A stretch of 64,000 bases of DNA from JAMXLO01 sp963791495 (GCA_963791495.1 CAWBST010000020.1:62001-126000); one strand, 5' to 3'; positions 8,456 through 16,959 are shown, counted from the first letter of the stretch. Notes: a model not told the origin generated them from the letters alone. A program made the numbers and translations.

Positions 8456-9489
8456 AAGTGCGGCTCCTTCCGAACGGCCGCCGCTGCGAGTGCTGCGACG
8501 CCTTGGTCACCGCGCCAGAGATATTATGCCGGTATGCGACCAAAGACCATCGTTTTATTAGGGCCATTTCTCCGGGTCCCACATGTGTCGGCTGGCTCCG
8601 AGGTTACCAAGTGGTCTTAACGAACATTGCCGACTGCGGGTTTGGCACTGCGGGTGTCGATTTCCTAGCAGGCCGGAGTGTCCGAGAAGGATGCCGCAGC
8701 ATCATCACCACCCCCTATGGCGAGGCGGCTGGACAGCCGAGATCGCCGAAGTCGATGCTCGACTTCCTTCGACACGCCCTCGCCCTCACCGCAACCGTGC
8801 AGGGCCAACTAGCGCTGCTGGTGCGCCTTCAGTGGATCGCTGGAAAGCGCGTTGCCGAGACGATGACGGCTGCCCCGTTTGCTGCGGTTCTGGTGCTGAC
8901 GCGCCGCATCCGCTGGTTCGACATGGGCGAGCACACCAATGCCGGACAGCATCACCATGCCTGGGTGGGTTTTCGACCACGCCCACCCGCCGGGAAGTGC
9001 GCCAGGACCGCTGCACGCCTAACGCGCTGGGTGGGGGTGAGCGACGGACTCGACGCTGGAAGCGGGGGATGAACCCAATGTACACTTCCCATAGTCGCCG
9101 CACGGTTCGCGCAAGAGGTGACGGTGTAAGGGCGCTGGCTGGATCGTTTGTTTTCACGATCAGTGCGTGCATCTCGGTTGCTTGATTTCGAAGACGCGCG
9201 TTCCCCGTCATCTCCAATAGTCCACGATGGCACTCATGGACGTGTGGACGCATCGATCGTATCGCATGCCGATCGTGCGCCAGCGTTCCGGCTGCCGAAC
9301 ATGCTCGGCAACGACGTCGCGGACGAGATAGAGAGTGGGATGTGTTCTGCCCCTCACTGATCAGCCAATCTCAGGGTTTCGGACCACTGCTACGCCGCCG
9401 AATTCGGTCACTCACAGCGGCTCGCTATCAGCCGGTTCACTCCACAGTGAAGCCCACTCCGCTCGATCCCGAGGGGAAGTCAGGCCCTA
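8456..9489. other. 1 kb without a supportable gene
   Basis: Several open frames overlap here, including one of 229 codons on the plus strand, but none has protein-like composition over its length. No motif, good ribosome-binding site or repeat stands out. I treat the region as degraded non-coding DNA. Confidence 0.35.
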
Positions 9490-10027
9490 TTACCTCGGGA
9501 GGTCCGATCTGAAGATCGGTGTGCCGATCATTCGCAGCTTGTCCTCAAGGGTTTGGGCTGGTTCCCGCGAATAGAAAACCCCACCTCGACAGCAATTCCG
9601 GGCGGAGCCGCTTCGAAGATCAGAAGAGGCTTCGAAAGCGTGCTGGACGGCTCTCCCAGATGGTCAGTTGGAAAGACCAAGATCACGGCAGGTGCCGCAG
9701 CCGTCACTGGTGCTGGGGCCGTTTCCATTTCGTCAATGCCCTATCGTTTGGACGGTCGAGTCCCTGCTCACCGAGCCACTCGTAATGCTTTTTGTCAAAC
9801 GCCAGATGGCAAATGCCGTAGGGCTTGCTGTTCAAAGGGTGAAGGCTGATCTTCGTCATGCTCCTTAGATCACGCGCGAGGATGTAAACGCTGTTGTCTG
9901 CCTCATACCATGTGGACCACGTGCTCGAATAACCCACGCCGGGGCCGCCCACCGCGAAACGAACCTTGTCCTTGAGCAAGCGCCGAGTCAGGTCATCGAT
10001 CCATGCCTTCGCTTCTTCGGGTTCCAT
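9490..10027 (-). pseudogene. Hypothetical protein with two frameshifts
   Basis: Three minus-strand frames join into one protein-like sequence of about 180 residues. The first starts at ATG 10027 (EPEEAKAWIDDLTRRLLKDK) and stays sensible to about 9720. The second covers VTAAAPAVILVFPTDHLGEP down to about 9575. The third reads FYSREPAQTLEDKLRMIGTP to a stop at 9490-9492. Two indels would restore one open frame. The content suggests a small globular protein of unknown function, perhaps from a mobile element. Confidence 0.5.
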
Positions 10028-10034
10028 CTTCTCG

Positions 10035-10345
10035 TCAGTCCCCAGCCAGCAACGCCCCGTAGTCCAACGTCTCCGTTACCTGCACTCGGCGCATGTAGCG
10101 CGGCGCGTCGGCGGTGTAGTCACCAATTGCGTTATGGATTGTGCCTTTGTTGTCCCACATTGAAATGTCACCCACCGACCAGTGGTGCGCGTGGAAATAC
10201 TCGGCGCGCTCCTGGTGACGGAACAGGTCGTCTACGATTTCACCGCTCTCTTGTTCGTCCATGCCGTCGATGAACATCGTGTAGCCGACATTGGCGTACA
10301 GCACGAAACGGCCGGTGATCGGATGGCGGCGGAAGATTGGGCTGG
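10035..10345 (-). pseudogene. TauD/TfdA-family dioxygenase, C-terminal fragment
   Basis: The final 100 codons match the C-terminus of Fe(II)/2-oxoglutarate-dependent dioxygenases of the TauD family. PIFRRHPITGRFVLYANVGY leads into DDLFRHQERAEYFHAHHWS and then GDISMWDNKGTIHNAIGDY, which carries the second metal-binding His (GTIHNA) and an RYMRRVQV end. An intact enzyme has about 280 residues with an HxD motif near residue 100, which is absent here. Upstream of about 10345 the frame becomes meaningless, so the gene is truncated. Confidence 0.7.
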
Positions 10346-10959
10346 GATACCGGCGGCTTCTTCGCGCGCTGTTCCGGCGATGAACGCGAGTTTTTTGGCG
10401 AAGTTGCCGGATATCATCCCAGCCTGTGTCGCCGGCATCCACAATTTCTGGCAGAATTATCAGAAGCTATCGTATGGCCGAGGTCGAGGCAGGCCAGGAG
10501 CCCGCAGGCGTCCTCATTGAACGGCAGACATTGAGTGGACGACGTGGGAAGGCGCGGCGAGCAGGTCGAGATGAGCGACGGCTTCACGCTACACGGCAGC
10601 CCTCATTCAACCGACCTATCGAATTGGGCTGATGATGCGGCTTTGCCGTACTAGCTTTACGTTCCGCTACGTCAGCTTCCAGCGTGGCATGCACCTGACG
10701 CCAGAGTTACGCGACAATGCTCGCGCAGCGCGATGCCAGCCTCCGGCGATTTCAGGGCGTTGGTGGCATATTGCTCGTTGTACTTTGCAGCATGGGCGCG
10801 TGCACATGCTGCAAAGTGCGGCCTGCCGGTTAACGCGCCAGACTGAAAGTGCGCATCAGCCAACGCCATGCCATAGCCGTTGCTGCCCATCATGTTCACC
10901 CGCATCGCTCATCAACTTCACCCTTTGCGTATCGGGCTATTTACCGACGAGTTTGCGCC
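10346..10959. other. No supportable gene
   Basis: This is where the 5' part of the dioxygenase gene should lie on the minus strand, but only short disconnected frames remain. A 77-codon minus-strand frame at 10672-10905 begins with a plausible stretch (NMMGSNGYGMALADAHFQSG) but I recognise no family in it. Confidence 0.3.
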
Positions 10960-11158
10960 ATGATTATCCAGAAGGTTCATGCATGGCGTGCGCGCCAAGG
11001 TCTAACTCAAGAACAAGCAGGCGCTCTTTGTGTATTTCGCGAGGGCTGGCAGAAATGGGAACTGGGGGAGAATGAACTCCCAGCGCCACATCGAACGGCT
11101 CGCGCTGGTTATCGATCGCTTCCCATTGGTGCGCCCGTATCTGGAACGCCATGGTTAG
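10960..11158 (+). pseudogene. XRE-type helix-turn-helix regulator, frameshifted
   Basis: ATG 10960 opens a Cro/C1-type helix-turn-helix: VHAWRARQGLTQEQAGALCV then WQKWELGENELPAP. Near 11085 the frame must shift by one base to continue HIERLALVIDRFPLVRPYLE to a stop at 11156-11158, a typical end for very short XRE proteins. Intact length would be about 65 residues. It is a paralogue of the intact regulator 180 bases downstream. Confidence 0.6.
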
Positions 11159-11341
11159 CTTTTGTTCGGTCTCAGCATAGCCTCGCTATCTAGTGACCCC
11201 GATGGGGCTTTGCTACCCAAGCCAGCCAAAACTAACTCCTTGAAATCACTGCGTAATGTCTGCTGGACAAACTCATCAGACCGACCTATATCTACGCCCC
11301 ATAAGGATTAGGAAACGTCCGCTCGTAACCCTGAGGATGGA

Positions 11342-11680
11342 ATGTCATCGAGGACCGTACAGCCGCTGTCACCCGAGACGATTTGCACATGGCGATTACA
11401 GAGAGATTTAACCCAGCAGGAGGCGGCGGACCTATTCGGCGTCTCCCGGCAGGCGTGGCAGCACTGGGAAATCGGCGACCGTGAGATACCAGGACCTGCT
11501 GAGACGGTCATGTGGCTAATGGACAGATATCCGCACATCAAGGGCGCGCTCACCCAGTTGGCGAGAATACGCTATGCCGGCGAAGAGATCATCATTGTCG
11601 GCACCGCTGAGCGGCCCAAGCACATACCTAAGCGGACCCGCAATCGCACGTCGCATCGACGCTTCGCGATGGTTGGTTGA
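11342..11680 (+). CDS. XRE-family transcriptional regulator
   Basis: A 112-residue DNA-binding protein. Residues 13-50 form a Cro/C1 helix-turn-helix (TWRLQRDLTQQEAADLFGVS then RQAWQHWEIGDREIPGPAE), followed by a short helical part (WLMDRYPHIKGALTQLAR) and a basic C-terminal tail rich in Arg. It has no ligand domain, so it probably acts as a simple repressor, as in phage or toxin-antitoxin modules. The preceding broken XRE gene shares the WxxWExGxxExPxP signature. No antitoxin partner is visible. Confidence 0.75.
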   Translation: MSSRTVQPLSPETICTWRLQRDLTQQEAADLFGVSRQAWQHWEIGDREIPGPAETVMWLMDRYPHIKGALTQLARIRYAGEEIIIVGTAERPKHIPKRTRNRTSHRRFAMVG

Positions 11681-11729
11681 TGCGTCTAATGAGCGTCAGC
11701 CCTAGGATCGCTGTACGCTTTGGGCTCAC

Positions 11730-12060
11730 TCACTGATCAAAATCCGTGCGCCCAGTGGCGCATGCCGATCGACACGCTGGTCCAGGATGAGGCGTCCTGA
11801 GGCGAACGCACGATGCCCCGCAGATACTGTCAAACGTTTTCAGTCGGTTCAGTTCCGGCGACGTGGGCGGCAACGGAAGCAGGGTGTTGTTGGCCGGCAC
11901 CTTCATCTTGGCGGGTGTATGCCACCCGGCCTGATCGTGCAGAACCACGGCGTGTACACCTGTTGCGATGGCCAGATTTCCGAAATCTGCAAGTTCATCG
12001 TCATGATGTTGCACCAGGGCAGCACCAACCCGGTGCTGCCCGCCCTGGTGCAATATACTT
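11730..12060 (-). mobile_element. IS630-family transposase remnant
   Basis: On the minus strand the stretch HAVVLHDQAGWHT followed by LLPLPPTSPELN is the classic end of the IS630 DDE domain, where the second Asp and the PxSPELNPxE signature lie. The catalytic Glu motif after SPELN is destroyed, because the frame becomes RLKTFDSICG. The upstream part (LVLPWCNIMTMNLQ) is in another frame. No terminal repeats were identified. It is a non-functional fragment. Confidence 0.7.
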
Positions 12061-12142
12061 ACGGTACCGTACTGATGTCACGCAATTCCACCCCTTCAAT
12101 AAAAGCGATCTGCGCGACATTCTTGCGGCTTCGCGTCGTTCG

Positions 12143-13513
12143 TCAGGCGTTCTCGTACTGCCGCTCCTTCGCGCGCTGCTTGCGCTTGCGGTCGCGGGCT
12201 TGTTCCTGTTTCGTCCGGTCGCCCTTGGGCTTCGGGCCGGGCCTCCTCCGCTCGGCGAGCACCGGGATCAGCCGCTCCTCCATCTGCTCGATCCGCGCCC
12301 CCGGCAATTCGGCCTGGAGCGCCAAGGAGCCCGCCAAATCAGGGACGATACAGGTGACGGGCGCGGTCGCGTTGGGATCACGCAGCGACGAACGCAGCAA
12401 ATCTTGGTATAGCAACGCGAAGGCCAAACATTCGGTGACCTCATAGTCGCTGATGCTGAGCTTCGCCAGCATATCATACATCGCCGGTTCGAGGTTGATC
12501 ACCGACAGCAGGGCTAGGTTGTGATACTGCCGCAGTGAGTTGAGGCCGTGCGATCGGCCGGGGATTCTTAGCCGCGACGCGAACGCGTTGCTCTCGGTCC
12601 AGAACCCGTTACGCACGCCGCCCTCCTCGCCAGCCAGGGGCGCGGGCAGCGACCAAATGAACGGCGCGTTGCCGAAGAACTCTGCGACGCTGCTGCACAT
12701 GGCTATCTGCATCGACACGCCCGATGACGCGCGTTGCTTCAGCAAGGTACGGGTGGCCCTGTCCGGCCAGAAATAGCGGATGGTGAGCCGATGGCCGTTG
12801 ATGTGCTCGGCAGGCAGCTTGGCCTGGAGCGGGTGCGGGACGAACTCGACGCCGAACATCCTGGACCAGAACAGATAGGTCAGTGTGCGCCGGGCACGCG
12901 CCCCCATGATGACCACCTGCCTCCAGGCGGCGAACGCCGTTGGCGCCAGGATGCTGATGGTGTTCAGCGCCCCGCCGAACTTCGGCGGGCTGCCGCGCGT
13001 TGTGAGGTCCTGCCACTGGTCCGCCGGACACAGTACATATGTGTGCGGGTCGATCAGTGACGACCAGAACTTTTCCATCGGGACCCATTGCTCATCGTTC
13101 TTCGGGTTCGTCGCCATGTAGCTCAGCGCTCGCGCGGCCTTGCCATCAGCATCATCCTTAGGAGTTAGCCGCACGACGCCGTCTGCATAAGGTTTGGCCG
13201 TAATGTAACGGCTCCAACGCTCATGGGTCTCTGCTACCTTGCGCACCACGAAGGTGACGACATCGAGCATCTCGTCAAAGCAGAGGACGAAGTCGCGCGC
13301 CTGATAGGGAACCTCCATATCGATCGCCGCCTTATGCGTGCAGATCAGGACCGACGGCCCCTTCTGCTTGTTCCAAAACTTGGTGATCCGTTTCTGCACA
13401 TCGTTGCCGCCTTGGGCGCTGTGGATGACGATGCGTGGTGCCTGGCAATCGAACCGGGCGAACCAGTCGTCCTGTTCATCACAGAGGCGCGTGGTCGGCG
13501 CGCACAGGACCTG
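12143..13513 (-). pseudogene. Helicase-like P-loop protein, main body (needs a frameshift to reach its Walker A)
   Basis: A long minus-strand frame of about 456 codons. From the N-terminus it shows VLCAPTTRLCDEQ (helicase motif Ia-like), PSVLICTHKAAID, then FVLCFDEMLDV, an acidic Walker B-type motif. The middle is rich in aromatic residues and the C-terminus is strongly basic (KPKGDRTKQEQARDRKRKQR). Its own Walker A is missing, but the overlapping upstream frame ends exactly there with AVAGSGKT, so a one-base shift near 13510 would give a complete P-loop ATPase. I infer a superfamily 2-like helicase or related nucleic-acid ATPase of a phage or plasmid-type element. Confidence 0.6.
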
Positions 13514-13982
13514 TCTGAGCAAGCCGATCCGCCGCGACGTCGCGACACCATTCGCGCGTTTTGCCAGACCCGGCGACAGCAACAATGATCTGAATGACCA
13601 TGCGATCGCCTAGCGGGAAGCCGGGCACGGCGCCCTTATCCGGCGGCGGCGGGTCAGGAGCGACGAACTCCGGCGCGTCTTCGTTGGCGGCGGCGCGTAT
13701 CGCCTGCTCTGCTGCCTCGGCCGCCTTCTGGTGCCGGAGCGCCAACAGCATGATGTACAGGCCGTCGGCCTCGATCTCCGCGAGGATGGTGTCACGCGCG
13801 GCATTGATCTGCGCCATCCGGTCGTTGGAGCCGCCGAAATCGGGATGATGCTGCCGCGACAGGCTGCGCCATTGCGCGTTCACCTCGGCGGCGGTCAGCC
13901 CAACGCGCGGCTCCAGGGCCATCGCGTGGAACGCCGCGTCGAGTTCCGCCAGCCGCCGCTCCCGGTCCACATCGCCGTCCAT
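13479..13982 (-). CDS. J-domain protein running in frame into a Walker A P-loop
   Basis: Residues 1-70 look like a J domain: NAQWRSLSRQHHPDFGGSND contains the diagnostic HPD (residues 46-48) between two helices. Residues 71-105 are helical and Ala-rich, then comes a Pro/Asp linker (APDPPPPDKGAVPGFP). From residue 128 the frame reads MVIQIIVAVAGSGKTREW, a beta strand and Walker A motif that belongs to the helicase-like body downstream. Either the J domain is truly fused to the ATPase, or the ATPase starts at the internal ATG (13601) and the J-domain gene lost its stop. The frame dies at 13479 where the ATPase continues in another frame. Confidence 0.6.
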   Translation of the reverse strand: MDGDVDRERRLAELDAAFHAMALEPRVGLTAAEVNAQWRSLSRQHHPDFGGSNDRMAQINAARDTILAEIEADGLYIMLLALRHQKAAEAAEQAIRAAANEDAPEFVAPDPPPPDKGAVPGFPLGDRMVIQIIVAVAGSGKTREWCRDVAADRLAQTGPVRADHAPL

Positions 13983-14012
13983 GGCGTCCCCGCAAATGCC
14001 CGGTTGGACTAT

Positions 14013-14026
14013 GCCCCATATGGGGC
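14013..14026. promoter_or_regulatory. 14 bp perfect palindrome in divergent control region
   Basis: GCCCCATATGGGGC is a perfect inverted repeat placed 31 bases before the start of the J-domain gene and on the other side of the divergent promoter region from the HTH gene. It could be an operator for the minus-strand transcript. Its role is inferred only from symmetry and position. Confidence 0.45.
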
Positions 14027-14037
14027 TATGTCAAACA

Positions 14038-14066
14038 TTGCCTCGCCCCCCGTGATGCGCTATGGT
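14038..14066 (+). promoter_or_regulatory. Sigma70-like promoter of the HTH gene
   Basis: TTGCCT (14038-14043) and TATGGT (14061-14066) are separated by 17 bases, an ideal sigma70 spacing. Transcription would begin near 14073, inside the 22 bp palindrome, about 50 bases before the ATG of the HTH gene. Confidence 0.5.
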
Positions 14067-14072
14067 GTCCGT

Positions 14073-14094
14073 GCTGATCATCGCGATGATCAGC
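14073..14094. promoter_or_regulatory. 22 bp perfect palindrome, probable operator
   Basis: Two exact 11-base arms (GCTGATCATCG and CGATGATCAGC) meet with no spacer. The site covers the expected transcription start of the HTH gene, which is the position for an autoregulatory repressor site. It has no T-tract, so a terminator is unlikely. The likely binder is one of the HTH proteins encoded in this element. Confidence 0.6.
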
Positions 14095-14122
14095 GTCATT
14101 TCGGCGCAAGGTCACCTTCCGA

Positions 14123-14329
14123 ATGTCTGCATCCTCGTCCGCTTCTGACGACGTCCCCCTGTTGCTGTCCGTGATCGACGCGAGCAAAAAGAGCGGCGTC
14201 AGCCGCACTGAACTGTATCGTTGGATCGAGGACGGCCGCCTGCCGGCCCGCAAGGTCGGGACCAAGTGGCGCATCGCCTGGGCCGATCTGCTGGCCGCCG
14301 TCGAGGGGCTGCCCCGCGTCGGCGAATAG
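14123..14329 (+). CDS. Excisionase/MerR-type helix-turn-helix protein
   Basis: A 68-residue DNA-binding protein with the pattern of the excisionase-type HTH_17 domain: SVIDASKKSGVSRTELYRWI then EDGRLPARKVGTKWRIAWAD. The SRTxLYRWI recognition helix and the GxKWRI wing are clearly visible. Such proteins act as recombination directionality factors or small repressors. It lies just downstream of a good promoter and a 22 bp palindrome and is divergent from the J-domain/helicase gene, a layout typical of the control region of an integrative element. No integrase is present in the window. Confidence 0.75.
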   Translation: MSASSSASDDVPLLLSVIDASKKSGVSRTELYRWIEDGRLPARKVGTKWRIAWADLLAAVEGLPRVGE

Positions 14330-14434
14330 CCCAGCATACGAGGGACACTGAGGGGTGCCGCATGCCACGGCGCCCCCTTGTGTCGACCCCAATGGGGCGT
14401 ATGGTTGGCCTGGAAACGACCAGGAGCACCCCCG

Positions 14435-15232
14435 GTGGAACACCTTAAATACCTAGACGATCATCTGCCCCGCGCGCTGTATCGGCCCGAGGGCCGGGCC
14501 GGCGAGTACGCCGAATGGGCCTGCAACCCGTTCGCCGGGTGTGGGCACCGCTGTATCTACTGCTACGTGCCTGATTACATCCGCATGACGCGTCCGGAGT
14601 TCGACGCCGGAGCGCACGAAAAAGCTAACTTCCGCGAAGCGATCGAGCGCGAGGCGGCGGCCCTTCAGGCGGCGGGCCTCAGCGTGCAGGCGATGTTATC
14701 GTTTACGTCGGACCCCTATCATCCGTTCGACACCAGCTTGACGCGCGATTGCCTGATCACCTTGGTCAAGTATGGCCACTCCTTTTGCCCGCTCAGCAAA
14801 GGCGGCAACCGGGCGCTGCGCGATTTGTCGTTGTTCCGGCCGAAGCGGGATGCATACGCCGTCACGCTGACAAGCATCTCTGACAGCTTCGCGCGGAAGT
14901 ACGAGCGCAAGGCGGCGCCGCCCAGCGAGCGCATCGCGACGCTGCAACGCTTCTACGAGGCTGGGGTTTGGTGCTGGGTGTCGGGCGAGCCGATCCTCAG
15001 CGCGGCGCAAACGCTGGCAATGATCGCCTCGACGTACCGGTTCGTTGATTTCTATAAGCTCGGTGGCCTGAGTCACTTAAGCCTCAAGCAGCCGGTGGAC
15101 AAGCGCGACTTCACGCTGCGGGCGGTGGACTTGCTGGATAAGCTCGGGGCCAGCGCCTATTTCAAGCAGGACCTCCAGCCGTTTCTGCCCGCCGGCTACC
15201 AGAACGCGATGCGCGTCGAGCAGCATAATTGA
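14435..15232 (+). CDS. Radical SAM protein (SPL-like)
   Basis: Radical SAM enzymes reduce S-adenosylmethionine on a 4Fe-4S cluster to make a 5'-deoxyadenosyl radical. The cluster motif CxxxCxxC is at residues 36-43 (CGHRCIYC), preceded by WACNPFAG, as in spore-photoproduct-lyase-like proteins. The GTG at 14435 is chosen because AGGAG sits at 14422-14426, eight bases upstream. At 265 residues it has just the core barrel and no obvious extra cluster domain. It follows the HTH gene and is probably in the same mobile-element operon. The substrate is unknown. The gene behind it is badly decayed, so its partner may be lost. Confidence 0.75.
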   Translation: MEHLKYLDDHLPRALYRPEGRAGEYAEWACNPFAGCGHRCIYCYVPDYIRMTRPEFDAGAHEKANFREAIEREAAALQAAGLSVQAMLSFTSDPYHPFDTSLTRDCLITLVKYGHSFCPLSKGGNRALRDLSLFRPKRDAYAVTLTSISDSFARKYERKAAPPSERIATLQRFYEAGVWCWVSGEPILSAAQTLAMIASTYRFVDFYKLGGLSHLSLKQPVDKRDFTLRAVDLLDKLGASAYFKQDLQPFLPAGYQNAMRVEQHN

Positions 15233-15930
15233 TGCGCTTCGCGAGAAGCTGCGTATCCAGTTGGCGCCCATCCAGTTCCGGCTCACCCAGGAGGTCCTGG
15301 GTGATTGGGCGTTCATCTGGCCGCACGAACAGCGGCTGGTGATCTATAGCGACTGGCAGGTCGTGGAAGCCTTCGACATCGTGGACGATGTCGAGTTCCC
15401 GGTGTCCGGTCGTGCGCGCGGCCCATCCACGGGCCTTCGCTCGCGTACGTGCCTGACCCGCACGGGGAGCGCAAGGAGCCGCTGCTATCCCTGCTGGCCA
15501 GCCTCAGTGTTGCCTCTCGGGGTATGTGGCTTGAGACCCTTGTGGAGGATGTGCAATGAAACGAGCCGATCGGCTTTGAGGCGTTCGCCGGAGGCGCGCG
15601 GCAGGTGCTCGGCAAAGCACCGCCGCCACACGAACCAACGCGACCGCTGTCGCATGAGCCGGTGCATCTGCGCCGGCCATTCCTCGATTTCTGGATGGTG
15701 CCTGGACGCGATCGCGGCGCCGACGGCGTGCGCCTAGGACATCAGACGTGGTTCCTCCTGGCGCATCGGCTGGCAGGCAACGACGGCTACCAGCCAAGTG
15801 CCGAGCGCTGGTCGAGGTCATTCCTGATATGCTGCTGAACGACATCCGCGCGTATTTCAAGACCGGCCATATGCAGAACTGTCTCTGCTTCCCGCCGAGA
15901 CACGGAGTTCAGGATAGTCATCGGCGATGA
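15231..15930 (+). pseudogene. Decayed partner gene of the radical SAM protein
   Basis: A single protein of about 230 residues can be traced through this stretch despite two frameshifts and one in-frame stop. It starts in a frame overlapping the radical SAM stop (LREKLRIQLAPIQFRLTQEV, WAFIWPHEQRLVIYSDWQVV) and shifts near 15405 to give LAYVPDPHGERKEPLLSLLA. It meets TGA at 15557-15559, continues in the same frame (NEPIGFEAFAGGARQVLG, LDFWMVPGRDRGADG) and shifts again near 15810 to end NDIRAYFKTGHMQNCLCFPP. The sequence between the lesions is well preserved. I do not recognise the family. Confidence 0.55.
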
Positions 15931-16083
15931 ACGTCGCAGAGGGGCGCCTGTGCTCTGGATTTAGCGCTATAAGAAGGGCGGCAGGGTCGGCACGCCTCGA
16001 TGCACCGATCGGCATGGACGGTCTGCGCGAGTTGGAAAGCGGCGCTTGCCGCCATCGTGCCAGCGGAAGGGGGTGAGTGACCG

Positions 16084-16305
16084 CTATTGTGCGGCATCCA
16101 GGGCGTCGAGAACTTCCAGTACCGTCAGTTCATCGAGCCGGCAGTCATTCCAGGTATCCAAGACCGCGCGCACGACCGCCGCGCGGGGATCGCATTTGGC
16201 GCGGTTCTTTGCGGCCGTGAGGCGATCGGCATACGGCGTGCCCGGCGGAAAGCGGGACGCAAATGGGGTACCCGGCGGGAAGCACGACGCGGAAAGTCGG
16301 CTCAT
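16084..16305 (-). CDS. Small hypothetical protein with a decapeptide repeat
   Basis: The ATG at 16305 has AGGAG six bases upstream. The 73-residue product contains two copies of a ten-residue unit (FPPGTPFASR, FPPGTPYADR), then a helical part (CDPRAAVVRAVLDTWNDCRL) ending LEVLDALDAAQ. The C-terminal half is strongly protein-like. The repeat corresponds to a 30 bp direct DNA repeat that keeps frame. It probably belongs to the same mobile element. No family recognised. Confidence 0.45.
   Translation of the reverse strand: MSRLSASCFPPGTPFASRFPPGTPYADRLTAAKNRAKCDPRAAVVRAVLDTWNDCRLDELTVLEVLDALDAAQ
16237..16290. repeat. 30 bp direct repeat (two units)
   Basis: The segment at 16237-16260 recurs with few changes at 16267-16290, offset 30 bases (shared core CCCGGCGG at 16241 and 16271). 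It lies inside the small minus-strand gene and duplicates ten codons. Confidence 0.6.
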
Positions 16306-16509
16306 TCATGGCTCCTGAAGGTGGAGGCGCCGCTGATCGGCGGCGTCGCGCCGGGTTGTACTTGCCGTCCCGCTGCGCACAATCGCACCAAGGGGTCTTA
16401 TGCCCCCCGACGTCCCTGGACCATGGGGACCAGTAGTTGGTGACACCAAAAATAACCATCTATTTCAAGCACTTAGTGGCCAAAACGATTACGCGCGGGG
16501 TAATGACGG

Positions 16510-16941
16510 CTACTTCTTCAGCGTGTCCCGCAATCCGCGCAAGGCCAGGTAGTAGCCGACGATGCCGAAGCCGGTGACCATGCTCTGACTCACGGTTGCG
16601 GTTTCGGAGACCGGGCCGCGGCGCACCGGGTTGGACATGTGTAGTTCGACCGTCGGGAACTTCACCTGGCTGATCGCGGCGACCAGCGCCGGATAGCCGC
16701 GCCCGAATCCTGCGGGGTTGAAGATCGCGGCGTCGAAGCCGTGGTCGTTCGCCTGGTAGAGCCGGTTGATGACCTCGCCTTCGATGTTGGAGTGGAAGAT
16801 CTCAATGTCCAATCCGAGTTCGCTGGCGTAGCCGCGAATGCGTTCATCGTATTCGGGCAGCGTCATCGGTCCGAACAGCTCGGTCTGCACCTTGCCGCGC
16901 ATGTTCATGCCGGCGCCGTGGATGATCAGGATCTTCGCCAT
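16510..16941 (-). CDS. Type II 3-dehydroquinate dehydratase-like protein with altered active site
   Basis: The 143-residue product has the flavodoxin-like fold of AroQ: IEIFHSNIEGEVINRLYQA, IFNPAGFGRGYPALVAAI, VELHMSNPVRRGPVSE and GFGIVGYYLAL all match family blocks. In true AroQ an Arg and a Tyr in the flexible lid (RREPxxYG) carry out catalysis. Here the lid reads GKVQTELFG, with Lys for Arg and Phe for the essential Tyr; the Glu and His of the ELHxSN motif remain. It is therefore probably not a shikimate-pathway enzyme. It follows the enolase-superfamily gene by 18 bases on the same strand, suggesting one catabolic operon. A lyase or isomerase on a related hydroxy-acid is plausible. Confidence 0.75.
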   Translation of the reverse strand: MAKILIIHGAGMNMRGKVQTELFGPMTLPEYDERIRGYASELGLDIEIFHSNIEGEVINRLYQANDHGFDAAIFNPAGFGRGYPALVAAISQVKFPTVELHMSNPVRRGPVSETATVSQSMVTGFGIVGYYLALRGLRDTLKK

Positions 16942-16959
16942 GTTGTGTTCCTTCCGGGA

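Noticed and set aside
8383..9072. A 229-codon plus-strand frame in a gene-poor region
   Set aside because: No motif, poor composition and no ribosome-binding site; overlaps the secreted protein gene at its start. Treated as chance.
11194..11215. CCCCGATGGGG followed by CTTT as a terminator
   Set aside because: The stem is only four base pairs and the T-tract is short.
16237..16290. Possible CRISPR array
   Set aside because: Only two 24-base units with a 6-base gap and inside a small coding region; no spacers or cas genes.
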